Below, piece after piece: positions 42,951 to 53,545 of a stretch of DNA of 64,000 nucleotides (within the stretch, counting starts at the first letter, position 1; every line of letters begins with the position of its first letter). The notes beneath the pieces were generated by a model. The model was given only the letters and a program-made list of their open reading frames with translations. It searched no databases and had not been told where the DNA came from. The stretch lies in the NCBI GenBank assembly GCA_963969495.1, contig OZ018323.1:77722330-77786329 (forward strand), read 5' to 3'. The translations under genes and the position numbers were made by a program. This stretch comes from Ceratothoa steindachneri. Taxonomy: Eukaryota > Arthropoda > Malacostraca > Isopoda > Cymothoidae.

Positions 42951-44209
42951 TTTTATGCGTCTGAAGAATACAGGGTCAGATCGAGACAAGAAAATGAAGC
43001 GGTTCTCGGACAGTGATTTTTTTTTTCTAGGGCTACTCTGGCGACTACCTACATAGGCATGTGTACACCTGTACACGCTCTCATCTTTGTGAAAGTTTGG
43101 CTTATTTTGAAAGTGGTTTACGCCCACAAACGGTTAGTTGGTAGGCCTATCGTTACTCTCGGGAAAGGTTTGAATCCTAATCGACCTACCCCCCCCATCC
43201 CCCCCAAGGCCTCCTCCCAAACCGCCACCCCTAGCTGTGCATGCATCTACAAGCACGTATTTTACTTTCTCTTGTTCTGTCCCCCTCTATTTGAACTCTT
43301 TGACTTTGCATTTTCCGTCTTTTCCTTTGCCTGTTTCATTGGTTGTGTTTGGTCCCCGAAGTTTCTGTTTGTTTCCTGCTTCGGTTAGCCTTTTGCCGTG
43401 TTTCTACTTCTGCATCTCCAGTGTTTTTAGCTTTGGTGTGCCTCTGACGCCTGTTCTGTGAGCTTTCTTGTGACTGCACATGCATATGCGCTTCGCTAAA
43501 CAGAGGTAGAGACCTATTTTCTACATCAATCAAGCTCAGTCTCTACTCTAGACTCAGCACTCTGTGTGCAAGTGCTCATGTACGTTGTCGCATTCTGTCC
43601 CATCGGGATTTATCGTGTGGGCAAATGAGGACTTCCTTTGATTCTGATTTGCTTCACTTAGAAAGTGGTTCGATTTGCTTTTAAGGTTTTATCATAAGAA
43701 GCTTTAGTGATACTGGTGATAGAAGTAAATTCGTGGGTGGGTTGTTCTTGAAGGTGGCTTAGTAGCAGGAACCAAATTCCAAAGTGTAGGTAAAGTTGAT
43801 TGAATATTTAAACTGGTGAAATTGACCATTGAAATCACATAGATTGTTGGAAGGGGATTTTAGGGGTTACTTCACCCCAAACGCATCTTTGAACGGTAAC
43901 TGTATGGCGGCCCAATAGCCGCCGAGTCTTGCTAGATGGTTATTTACTTAGAGATAACGAGGGAATCAATGCTACAAAATTTGCGAGTTCCTACAGAAAG
44001 TGAAGTTTGTGGAAGTGAAAATGGTCGGAAGAAAATGGGAGAACTATTTGGAGAGCTCGTGATCGAGAGAATGAGGGGGGGGGAGGGGCTATGCATACCT
44101 AATTTCCTTAATGAAGCAAATCCCGCTGCGGGCGTTGGGGTCGGTAGGCACGAAATCCTTCAGATGTCATACAGCATAGCAATAGGGAATCAGGGCTGAT
44201 CAAGGAGAG
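42951..44209. other. No gene seen
   Basis: A C-rich patch (43190-43206) and pyrimidine-rich DNA to 43460; frames here are low complexity. Nothing is assignable. Confidence 0.5.
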
Positions 44210-44457
44210 TTGTTTACTCTTCCAATCTACACTTTGACTGGTGGACTTGTTGCTTTTGGGGGGAGGCCGGCCTTCTCCCTTTCATTTAACCAGGTTTAAT
44301 TGTTGTTTTTGTTATTGCTTTGTTATTGTTATTTCTTTTTATTGTTGTTTCCTGTTCATTTTTTTAAAGTAGCCTAGAACTAGGCTGTTTGTTTACGGCG
44401 ACTAATGCCTAAGTCGGCAGTCGCCAGATGGCCCCTTGAATAAAAAAAAAAATCTTC
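44210..44457 (+). mobile_element. I-like LINE family A, copy A5 (3' end only)
   Basis: It starts inside the C-terminus/3' UTR (ACTTTGACTGGTGGACTTGT, compare 50729) and runs through GGGAGGCCGGCCTTCTCCCT, AGCCTAGAACTAGGCTGTTT and GGCAGTCGCCAGATGGCCCC to an A-run. Over this length it is nearly identical to A6, so it is a young, strongly 5'-truncated insertion. Confidence 0.88.
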
Positions 44458-44497
44458 CAATCTATCTTCACCTACATATAGAGGTAGTCGCCAGAGT

Positions 44498-44953
44498 CAG
44501 GGTTGGCAAACAACCCCAAATTTTGAAAAAGCCCAATAAAACCCGGGTTTTATTCTGGGTATTTTCAAAAAACAAATGCTACAAGCATTAGAATAACATA
44601 GAAAAAGAATAGCCATATCTATTTTTATATAATATTAATAATTACTTAGTTTAATAATTATATTATAGTAAGAATAGATCACAGTAACAGATCACTGATC
44701 GAGAATTGTGGGTACCCATGTCCCATGATAGACATAACCAGTAGAAGGAGAGATGAATTATGAGTCAGTATCAGAGAAATAACCTTAATTTGATACATAT
44801 TTGTTGAAATTATAAACATAAATATGAATTTTGAATAAAATAATAAGTAGCATTTATTTCTTGAAAAAAAAGGTAATTTTGAAAAAAATCCCCCCAAAAC
44901 CCGGGAATAAAACCTGGATTTTTAAGGCTGGATTTTTTTATTTGCCCATCCTG
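44498..44953. mobile_element. hAT-type MITE with 8-bp target duplication (copy 2)
   Basis: Same family as 2359-2841, with the same terminal CAGGGTTGGCAAA and closely similar interior. The flanking 8-mers GCCAGAGT (44490-44497) and ACCAGAGT (44954-44961) match at 7 of 8. Joining the flanks gives GTCGCCAGAGTAGCCCTTTA, the family A 3' tail, so it inserted into yet another LINE A 3' end. Confidence 0.88.
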
Positions 44954-44961
44954 ACCAGAGT

Positions 44962-46575
44962 AGCCCTTTAAAAAAAAAAGCACTGTCCGAGAACTGTTTC
45001 ATTTTCTTGTTTCGATCTGACCCTCTATTCCCAGGATGCACAACCTGATTTTGGGTTGGTAGGTTATCAATGACCTACATGGTGGGACCACTTTCCCATC
45101 CAAATGTAATTTCCCGGGAACGTGTATTGCGGAAGGTGTACTCGATCTACCACACCGGCCTTCGCCTGGCAACCGGTGCCTTCCGCACGTTCCCCATTGA
45201 GAGCCTACTTATCGAGGCTGGGGAGATGCCACTCACTTGCACCGTGCACAGTGCACTATTCGCCTGTACGCGCGAGCCTGGCGCCTCCCTCAGTCACCAA
45301 CAGCTCTCACTGCATTCGCAGCTGATCTCGACGGTGCCTATGCCGCCGAGAGACTCGAGTCATACCCTAAGTCCTTTGGGTGGTTAGGAAACTCCTTCGA
45401 GAGCTAGGTATAGCTCTCGGGCCGGTGGCCCCCCTGCCTCTACCCAGGACGCCACCCTGGAGGGTACCACCTTTGACTATTTGTCGTCACGTCTCTGCTC
45501 TCAAGGCTTCCACAGCGCCAGGAATATTGCCTTCTGCCTTTTTGGAGCACACTCCGCGTCACGCTGGATCCGCACCAGTGTATACTGATGGCTCCAATTG
45601 CCAAGGGGGGGTAGGTTGCCACGTCGTATTCCCTCTGTTGGAAATCAGCGTGTTCTACCAGGCACTGCGTCTGTCTTAACGGCCGAGCTGTTGATATTCG
45701 TCGCTCGGTATGGGAGATAGCGCGACGTGCCCGGTTCGGAGACCGGATTGTAACCCATAGCGACTCAAAAAGCGCCCAGCGTTTGCAGTATCCGTGACGC
45801 CACGGTTGCCTCGACCCGGGTGGATGTCGAGATTGTCTTCTGCTGGGTTCCTGGACATGTAGGAATTGCGGGGAATGAATGCCCTTATGAGGCTGCCAAA
45901 GAGTTTACAATCACTGGGTGAGCGGATCAACGTTTTGCTCTAAACCACACTGACTACATGGAGAGAATCTGGTCAGCCCTCGTCGCAAATAAAAATGGAG
46001 ACATCCGGCTTGACCTAAAAGTGCGTGCCATTGCGCAGCCACTTGTGTCATGCACCTACCCTTAATGTTTAGGGCGTCAGGTCGTTTACTGTGGTCTCCA
46101 AATCGGGCGCACAGCCGGCAAACCGCCATTTGATGGGGCGCTCCCCTGCACCATGCATCGACGACTGCTTGGTCCCCCAAGCTGTCCGGCACCTTCCTGT
46201 TGCGTCTCTCAGTCTGGGGATCTTCGCACGCGTAACCTATCCCGGTACTAGGATGAGTGGGGATGCTTCGCTTGTCCCTTGTACTCGACGTGGGTTTGTG
46301 TACTTCCGATTGTGTCTTAATGAACCTTTTGGAGTAGGCTGGCCTCTTCAATGCATACAGTTTTGGGGGTCTTTGTTGCATGCTCGGTCACCGTTGCGAG
46401 ACCTGCCGCCTTCCGACGCCGGGGCATGCATTTTCCTTTTATTTTCTTATTTGTTTCTTGGTTGGGTTTTGTCGTTTTTATTTTAATAGAGTCTAATGAA
46501 TGGGCTGCATTTATTTCGGCGACTATTACCTGGGTCGCACTCGCTAGATGAGCCCCTTTAAAGAAAGGAAAATAT
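44962..46575 (+). mobile_element. I-like LINE family A, copy A4 (internally deleted)
   Basis: After a short A-run it starts in the endonuclease region (CTGTCCGAGAACTGTTTCAT, compare 20341) and at about 45115 jumps to the RT thumb (GAACGTGTATTGCGGAAGGT, compare 22124). From there it covers RNase H, the C-terminus and the 3' UTR to CTCGCTAGATGAGCCCC near 46550. The RT core is therefore missing. Confidence 0.82.
45115..46300 (+). pseudogene. Family A ORF2 remnant: RT thumb, RNase H, C-terminus (A4)
   Basis: Visible pieces: VYSIYHTGLRLATGAFRTFP (about 45130-45190), PVYTDGSNCQGGVGCHVVF (45575-45632; RNase H motif with its aspartate), IVTHSDSKSAQ (about 45750), VDVEIVFCWVPGHVGIAGNE (45820-45880; the late RNase H histidine segment) and YPGTRMSGDASLVPCTRRGF (46225-46290). 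Frameshifts separate them. The RNase H residues are better kept than in A3. Confidence 0.78.
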
Positions 46576-48282
46576 CCTTCGTCACTCTCTTTTCAGATCT
46601 CTCGTAATAAACTTTCTGCCGGAGATGCTCCATTGGTTTTCGCTTTAAAGTATATTAAGTAATCACCACTGCGGCACTAGGTGTAGTGGTAATCGGGGGT
46701 AAAACCATATCAAACGGTAAAAGTGTTTTTATAAACACAATCGTGGTGTAGGTTTGTGTTATGTCTGTTCTGGCGCTCCGAGAATCCTTCACTTTTAATT
46801 TCTTTCTTTGGTTTTTGCTCAATTTTGTTCAGACGGTCATAAATAATTGGAATCGTTCGTTGTACTGAAATTAGATTTCTCCACTGCGGATTTCTTTCTT
46901 TTGGAGGAATTTTCGGTTGCAGAGAATTGAGGCTTTAATCTGGGATTTGCGGAAATTGGGTTTATTTCCCTGAAAGGTTTTAGCTTCTGGAGATTTGGGT
47001 GTTCTCCAGTGTCATAGTGGTCCTAGTTCTCTTGTTTACTTGAGATAGGTGCAGTCCATATCCTTTTAGCTTAACGCTTTCTTTGGCTTTTTACAGATAT
47101 TCTCCGTTTGTTTTCTTGTTTTAAAATAAAATAATATCGTTTCATTTATTTTATTTATGTTCTGACGTATTATCTACACTAGTTTTTTATGCACACATAC
47201 CACGTTTTTAATAACAACCCTTTTCTACATACACGCTCTTTACATCATCCTTTGACTAAGATTAATTTGATTACATGATCTCTCCCATTCTAAGACTATG
47301 CAGTCCCCCGCATCTCCATAAATCCGATTTTCTTTGAGGTTGCACAAATAGAGCATTTCACTCGAGTCTCTGATTCGAGGCTGCCGAATGAGTCACTCTC
47401 CTGAGCGAGGGCTTCTTCGACGGAATCACACCGGGGTAATCTGGAAGGGAGTTATGTGCTGTGGATTTGTGGGATGTTCAGGTGGAATTAGAGATGAATA
47501 AAGTAAAGCAGAGAGTGTTCAGACTTGATAGACCTAAGGGTATGGAATCTTTCTTTCACGGGCATAAACCACTAAGATGATTAATGAATAGATTGTTGTT
47601 TTAAAGGCCTACTTGCGTATTTTCCCTTGATCTATTTAATTTTAGCTAATACAACTTATATGAAATATTGAAGGTGGGGGGTACATAGAACCTCGGAGTA
47701 CAACGTACGAGTATGTTACCATTATTGACACTCAGTTGACAAGGAGAAAGCACTTGTGCCTGCCATCATGCGGTTAAGCACCCCATTGTCCTGGGTATTA
47801 GATTGTTCTTTTTTAACTTATTTTTTCCAAAACTCTTAAATTATATTGGTGAAATAAACTTGATAGCAGATTGCGTAAAGTTAGTATATAAAAGCTCTAT
47901 AAATCAATTATTGTTATTTTACCCGACGGCCAAACAAACGCAGCATGTATGCGTGCTGTCTCCTTTTTTTGGAAGGGGGGGGGGGATGTGAAATGGGTGA
48001 AGATGATAATTTATTGTTATAGAAGAGGGTCATTGAACGCCAATGCATTATTAATGTGTACACATTCCAAATAATGTTTAGGCCTAAGTCATTATATAAG
48101 TGAATGTAACTTCGAGAGTACAACCGAAGATTTGCCCTACAGAGACACTCGACGAAGGACGTCGAAAGTTGTAACTAAGGGAAAACTTTCAACTTTTTTT
48201 TTCTTAATTGAAATCTATTGAAAAAAAATGTCAAGATGATTGTGTACATAACGAACACACTGTAGATCATCGCAAGGATATA
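46576..48282. other. No gene seen
   Basis: Apparently unique AT-rich DNA; no motif-bearing frame on either strand. Confidence 0.5.
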
Positions 48283-49877
48283 CAGTTGGTGGTGCAATAA
48301 ATAACTGATACATGGTCAAAAGTTTATTTACCATAATTACACAACAGCAAAGTAATCGAAAATTGAACATCTTATGTATTTTGTACGTTGAATACAAATT
48401 GGTATCATATTGAAAAAATAGTAAAACATTACTACATATGATTACGGCAAAAATATCGAACGAACGTTTCAAAAAGTATCCGATACATTTATGAAAACCA
48501 GTTAGTATTTGATGATATGACCTTTCGTCGTTAGTACAGCTTCCAACCGTTTGGGATATTTACTTATGAGGTTCTTAAAAAAAATTGTACGTATCTTGGC
48601 CCATTCTTCTTGGCATATTCTTTTTAAATCTGCTAGATTTCTTGGGTCCCTTTTCTGAATCTTTAGTTTTAATTCTCGCCACAGGTTATCGATAGGATTT
48701 AGGTCTGGCGACTGACTTGGCCATCCCATAACCTTTATTTTCTTAGGCTGAAACCACGCCGCAGTGCCCTTGGCTGTATGTTTTGGATCGTTGTCCTGTT
48801 GGAATGTCCATCCTCTTGGCAACTTCTAGTCGTCTGCAGACTGTAAGAGATTATCATCCAAAATCCTGCGATACATCTGAGCATTCATTTTCCCTTCAAT
48901 AATATGGAGTCTTCCAGGACCTGCAGAGAAGCAGCCCCATACCATTATGCTGCCGCCTCCAAACTTCACTTGGGATTGTATTTTTAGGATCATGCGTTGA
49001 GTTTTTCTGCTCAAATAACTCAATCTTCATCTCGTCAGACCCTAGTACAGCGTCCCCAAAACTTGCAGGCTTCTCTAAATGTTCCTTGGCAAAATTCAGA
49101 CGATTTCTGGTTTCAACAAAGGTTTCTTTCTTTGTGTGCAAGAATGAAATCCCTCGTTCCTAAGAACTGCTCTAATTATATTCTTGCATACATTTGTCCC
49201 AGCTACTTCCAAATCTTTCTGAAGTTCAGATCGAGTCACTCGAGGATTCTTCTTTACTTTACGGACTATATGTTTAGCCGCACGGTTTAAAATTTTAGAT
49301 GGACGCCCTGAACGTGGTAGACTTACAGTGGACTGATATGACGTAAACCGGCGAATTGTGTCACCAATGGTTGAGATTTGTATTTTTAGCATAGATGAAA
49401 TTTTTCTATAGCCCAAACCACTTTTATGTAACTGAACAATTAGTTCTCTGCTCCTTTTTGGCAATTCTTTAGTCTTCGCCATATTAGAATTAGAGTGTTG
49501 AATGATGACCTCCTTCTCATGCAGCTCTCAGACACTCACTGAGGTCCACTGTTTTACGTGGGCGAAGTAGATTATTTTTCTAGAAAGTTCTACAGCATTC
49601 CTGTCACGTAAACCACTCTAGAATGTTCGAGAACTATTTATTATCGCTTTAAAACTAATTTTGTGGGTGTGTTGGATACTTTTTGAGGCGATAATCTAAC
49701 ACTTTTGTCGATATAATATCAATGCTTTACTATTTGTTTATTCTAATACCGAATTTGTATTCAACGTACAAAATACATAAGATGTTCAATTTTCGATTAC
49801 TTTGCTGTTGTGTAACTTTAATAACGAGACTAGTTTTGTCATGGAGTTTATCATACGATCTTCAGTCATATTAACTG
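48283..49877 (-). mobile_element. Tc1-like transposon, near full length
   Basis: The left end TA-CAGTTGGTGGTGCAATAA and the right end, complement of CAGTTAATATGACTGAAG, begin long inverted repeats. The arms are best matched in the part TACACAACAGCAAAGTAATC to CGTTGAATACAAATT (48338-48400 versus 49756-49815) and continue to the inner motif AAAAAGTATCC (48470) and GGATACTTTTTGA (49673). Length of about 1.6 kb and the ~200-bp repeats fit Tc1 elements of the IR/DR kind. The right TA is mutated to AG. Confidence 0.85.
48502..49482 (-). pseudogene. Tc1-like DD34E transposase, frameshifted but with complete motifs
   Basis: The start at 49482 gives MAKTKELPKRSRELIVQLHK, SGLGYRKISSMLKIQ (HTH 1), GRPSKILNRAAKHIVRKVKK and VTRSELQKDL (HTH 2) to 49096. 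A shift leads to RNRLNFAKEHLEKPASF and [17 protein letters not shown] (SDE with the first aspartate). The next frame (49023-48826) contains [16 protein letters not shown]. The last frame (48822-48502) has [18 protein letters not shown] (second aspartate) and [20 protein letters not shown]. At the third site the family has IENLW; here it reads IDNLW, replacing the catalytic glutamate with aspartate, which itself could be tolerated. Two or three frameshifts and a stop at 48823-48825 disable the gene. Confidence 0.9.
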
Positions 49878-50259
49878 AGAATAGATAAAGACTCACCAAA
49901 CATTAAAATATGTACATGAAATCGGATCAAAGCTCCTAATCATAGGGTGTGAATTTCAAGTGATAAGAATATCTTTTAAGATTAATTTCGAGTAAAGGGG
50001 CTGCATTTAATTTGACCATTCGAGAGGTTAAAATCTAGGAATTTTCTAATTAGGGTGGATGCAATAACTTTTCTTTTACGAAAATCCTTACACGGGTAAT
50101 TTATTTTGGCCTGGGGTAAATCTATTGCATGGTTAAAATTATGGGTATGTGTAAAGATACTTGAGGCATCACTCGCACGCCTAATATCGCCTCTGTCTTC
50201 ATAAATGCTATTTTCCAAATCCCCCTGTCTCGTCAATGTAGAACAAAGGGCAATTAATG

Positions 50260-50271
50260 TCTTTATAAGGG
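50260..50271. repeat. Target-site duplication of LINE A6 (left copy)
   Basis: TCTTTATAAGGG, repeated perfectly at 50968-50979 after the poly(A) tail. Confidence 0.92.
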
Positions 50272-50787
50272 GGAATTGCGGGGAATGAGCGCGCCGATGA
50301 GGGCGCCAAAGAGTCCGCGAGGACTCTGCGACCGGACCAGCGTTTCGCTCTTCCTCACACCGACTACATGGCAGGAATACGGGCAGCTCTTCGGACTGCT
50401 TGGCAAAGAAGATGGGAGACGGTCGAAGGGAACTTAAAGTTGCGTGCCATTGCGCCGCGACTGTTCCCATGGACCTATCCCCCAATGCCGCGGCGGCTTC
50501 AGGTTGCTTTCTGTCGCCTCCGAATCGGACACACTCGTGTGACGCATCGCTATCTGGTGGAGCGCTCGCCTGCGCCCTATTGCAACGACTGCGTCGTCCC
50601 CCAGACTGTTCGGCACATTCTTGTCGAATGTCCCAGTCTGGGTGATCTTCGCGCACGACACCTGTCCCGGTACCGGGATGGGCGGGGTCGCTACCGCCTG
50701 TCCCTTGTACTCGGGACGAGTGCGTGCACTTTGACTGGTGGACTTGCTAACTTTTTGGGGGAGGCCGGCCTTCTCCCTTTTTTTTAA
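50272..50787 (+). CDS. LINE family A ORF2 C-terminal end, open reading frame (partial)
   Basis: 172 codons open from the truncation point to a stop at 50785-50787. The first residues GIAGNERADEGAKESA are the last RNase H segment. Then FALPHTDYMAGIRAALRT leads to LRIGHTRVTHRYLVERSPAP and the C-terminal zinc finger YCNDCVVPQTVRHILVECPS (CX2C...HX3C), whose role in related LINEs is nucleic-acid binding. The protein ends GGLANFLGEAGLLPFF. There is no native start, so it is a fragment, but it is the best template for this end of the family A protein. The first ATG in frame is at 50368. Confidence 0.85.
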   Translation, partial: GIAGNERADEGAKESARTLRPDQRFALPHTDYMAGIRAALRTAWQRRWETVEGNLKLRAIAPRLFPWTYPPMPRRLQVAFCRLRIGHTRVTHRYLVERSPAPYCNDCVVPQTVRHILVECPSLGDLRARHLSRYRDGRGRYRLSLVLGTSACTLTGGLANFLGEAGLLPFF

Positions 50788-50967
50788 CCAGGCTTAATTT
50801 TTGTTGTTGTTGTTTTTGTTATTGTTTTGTTATTGTTATTTCTTTTTTGTTGTTCCCTGTTCCATTTTTTGAAGTAGCCTAGAACTAGGCTGTTTGTTTA
50901 CGGCGACTTATGCCTAAGTCGGCAGTCGCCAGATAGCCCCTTAAATTAAAAAAAAAAAAAAAAAAAA
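50272..50967 (+). mobile_element. I-like LINE family A, copy A6 (young, 5'-truncated)
   Basis: 696 bp flanked by a perfect 12-bp duplication. It begins within the RNase H end (GIAGNERADEGAKESAR), covers the C-terminal domain and the complete 3' UTR, and ends with TCGCCAGATAGCCCCTTAAA, a T and an A-run of over 20. Perfect duplications, an intact reading frame and an intact A-tail show that it inserted recently compared with everything else here. It landed in the GIY-YIG part of a PLE. Confidence 0.95.
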
Positions 50968-50979
50968 TCTTTATAAGGG
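50968..50979. repeat. Target-site duplication of LINE A6 (right copy)
   Basis: TCTTTATAAGGG directly after the poly(A) tail, identical to 50260-50271. Confidence 0.92.
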
Positions 50980-51499
50980 ATTGAGTCGACGCCTGTTTCA
51001 TTAGTTTTCTCTTTGCTATTAAATGAAGTGAACGATTTTTTAATAGTGAAAGGGTATTTGAAACTGGTGTATTGGGACAAAGGACACTTTAATCCTTTCA
51101 GTAACGGAGTAAATGGAAGGGATAAACAATTTCTGTTAACATCATATTCTTTTTACGAAATAAAAGTTTGATCTGGCTCTTGATAAGCTTTCGCTAATGA
51201 TAAAATGATATGTTGGTGGTATTTTGATTCTATAAAGATACAGATCGTGATGTTATTTCATCGGACTAAACACATGAATCGCAAATTCTCAAAGCTCTTA
51301 AAAACATAAACGTTGTTTTGGCCTTTTTTTTTTTACCTTCATTAACATCATGACATGTATAAAAATGAATGAAGGAATTGGTCGGTTTACGGTAGACAGT
51401 AAAAATAGTTCGATCATTAACTCATAATTTTACTATAAAGGAAAGATAAATCATTATTATTTTGCCATTCAACCTTAAAACTTATGGTGGGATGCAGGT

Positions 51500-52960
51500 T
51501 ATTAAAATGTTGAAGAAATTATCCACAAAAAACTAACTGGTTTAAGGGCTACCGATATGACGTCATCAACATACCTTCACCACACAAAATTTGGGAATGG
51601 AATAACAGAGGGGATTAGAGACTCTTCAAAATGTTCCCTGAACAGATTGCAAAGAATAGGCCATAAAGGGTTTCTTTTGCTAAGGCCCAGTTTATGAGGG
51701 AAGAGACCTAAGTCACTATTAAAAACATTTTTGGTTATGCAAAGTTTAACAAAATTAACAATTTTTTGTTTGAAGTAGTGGGAGGTTTAATCTTGGATTT
51801 CCAATACAGTCGATAATACCTTGAGGAATTCATCATCCGATTTTCAATTGGTGAAAAGGCTATCCAAATCAAAGCTAACCGATCAGCTATCTTTCATGCC
51901 AATCGTTCTAAGTTTCTCTATGAAATCTGATCAATGGACTCGATGCGATGATGAGGTTAATCCAACGGCGTCTGAAAGAATACTATTTTAAAACTGTATA
52001 GCCATGGGAGCCAATACATGATACAATGGGCCGGAGAGGCGTTCGAGTTTTGTGGGTTTTCGGCAAACCATACATACGAGGAAGGGATGGGTTAATTAGC
52101 TTAAGCAGTGAAGGAGGTAAAAATTGGATCGTTTCAAAAGTTTTCTCAGTTTTGTTGAAGGAAGTTGTTTTATTACATGAAAGGGTTGGGAGACATTTTC
52201 TCATAGGTGCTTGGATTACCGAGTAAATCTTACAACTTATCCCAATATGATAATTTGTCTAAACGGACGATTCAATTAGTTAATCCGATTTTCATTACAA
52301 TATTTTTACTCGAATTAAGCAATTTTAAGGCCACCATTAAGGATCTGGGGATTTCTAAATATTTAACACTTTTACTGTGGGATAAAACACCAGCAACAAA
52401 AACACTTAGGAATTCATCATCAGAATGATCACTTACACAAAATTTGTTGATAGATACGAGATGATTAAGGAAGAAAGAATCATAATTTTAAGTACAAAGG
52501 AGACGTATGCCCAATTATAGTTTCCTGATCGGGAAAGAGGTTGTAAGATGAAGGGTTGAGTACATTCTTGTTTGGGTTGGAGGACTCCTTCCAAAGGCTA
52601 TTTTGGAACAGCCATTCTAATTTGTTCTGGAGGCGCTGGTGAACATTTTGTTGGACACGGTGGACAATCCGTTAACAATGCTTCATTGTGTTAGGTAATT
52701 GGTTGGGATCTGTGCTTGTTTTGAGGTCACGGAGATATTCTCGTTCTTCTAAACCAGAGATCAAAGTCACATTTTGTGACTTGAGCGCTCTTCATCACAG
52801 CCAGTTCATCATCTTTGCTAAAGGAACTTTCTTGAGTCACATTGTTTGGGGTCAAGTGGAGGGATTGCGGAACAATATTTTCGGCTAAAAAGTCTTGCAA
52901 GATTTTCAGCTACATTTTTGTATTGTGTGCACTGATCAAACTTCTTATACACTTTCATAT
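51500..52960 (-). pseudogene. Penelope-like reverse transcriptase
   Basis: The frame 52204-51983 reads IQFLPPSLLKLINPSLPRMY, GLPKTHKTRTPLRPIVSCIG and SHGYTVLK; GLPKTHK and LRPIVSxIGS are diagnostic PLE RT motifs. Downstream, in shifted frames, come LGLSKRNPLWPILCNLFREH and FEESLIPSVIPFPNFVW, then RYVDDVISVAL (about 51560-51590), with the catalytic YVDD intact. Upstream, to about 52960, is the poorly conserved N-terminal part. PLE RTs are related to telomerase and prime at chromosome ends or nicks. Stops after FVW and several shifts inactivate this copy. Confidence 0.82.
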
Positions 52961-53019
52961 GGTATGAGTGTAATATTTACTCGACTTGTTATTAAAGTTA
53001 AGAAATAGTTTCATATTTT

Positions 53020-53545
53020 CACCACGATCCCCCGTAAGGGGCACGATGATTTGCCTTCCTGGCCGCCGAGCTGACGGGACTCAGCGCCCCGTCCGGCCCC
53101 AGCTTAGCCTCTTCTCCTTCCTTCTGACACCCTGTCTCCTTACCCCACTTCTCACTTTCCCTACAACCTCTCTAACAACTTTCTTTGGCCAGCCTCTAAT
53201 TTCACAGGGTAGATGCCAACCAGATTTCTCTCACCCAACTATCCCGGATCGGTGATGAAGGGGGAGGGGACAAAGCTCCGGTCTGGGGTAGTGGGTTTTA
53301 ACAACCTGCTTCATCCCCACCTTCATCTTCTTAGCATAACCTCTTTATTTCCGCAGACTGTTAATTTTACCCCCAGCCCAAGGTGGAGCCGCCATGCTGA
53401 TGGGTTGCTTGATCACTGGGCGGGTGTGGCCTCAAATGGCAACAGCTGGCTTCGCCAGCAGCTGCGATAAATATTCACCCCTCGCAGAGCGGGCCACTGC
53501 ATGGGGTGATTAGCGTTTGCATCCCGCAATAATAACAGTGTCCCC
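53020..53545 (+). promoter_or_regulatory. Shared LINE 5' UTR block (copy in B)
   Basis: It aligns end to end with 25620-26130 of family A (GCTGACGGGACTCAGCGCCC, CTAATTTCACAGGGTAGATG, CAACTATCCCGGATCGGTGA, CTGCTTCATCCCCACC, CCCTCGCAGAGCGGGCCACT) and ends at the ORF1 start codon. It is expected to hold the internal promoter. Confidence 0.7.

Larger units (their letters stand above)
49982..51030 (-). pseudogene. Penelope-like GIY-YIG endonuclease, split by LINE A6
   Basis: Joining across the insertion (50272-50979 removed, keeping one duplication), the minus strand has CPLFYIDETGGF, corresponding to the YIGETG part of GIY-YIG domains. After a one-base shift it continues as IYEDRGDIRRASDASSIFTH (RxHxxDIR-like helix), NHAIDLPQAKINYPCKDFRK and RKVIASTLIRKFLDFNLS to a stop at 49982. 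The NHAIDLxxAKI block and the related NENHQIDIDNAKIVY at 59.9 kb are typical of PLE endonucleases. The enzyme would make the nick used for insertion. Confidence 0.8.
49960..53000 (-). mobile_element. Penelope-like element, interrupted by LINE copy A6
   Basis: On the minus strand the order is an N-terminal region (to about 52900, KILQDFLAENIVPQS), RT (52210-51500), a linker and a C-terminal GIY-YIG endonuclease (51000 to 49985, with the A6 insertion inside). This domain order is specific to PLEs. About 2.3 kb remain after removing A6, close to a full ORF. The sequence is AT-rich, in contrast to the inserted LINE. Confidence 0.82.

Noticed and set aside
43127..43190. tRNA-like segment with GGTTTGAATCC
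   Set aside because: Only a B-box-like decamer fits; the A box is weak and no cloverleaf can be drawn.
49982..50656. 224-residue minus-strand frame as a single gene
   Set aside because: It is a chance fusion of antisense LINE A6 with the true PLE GIY-YIG end. The duplication at 50260-50271 marks the join.
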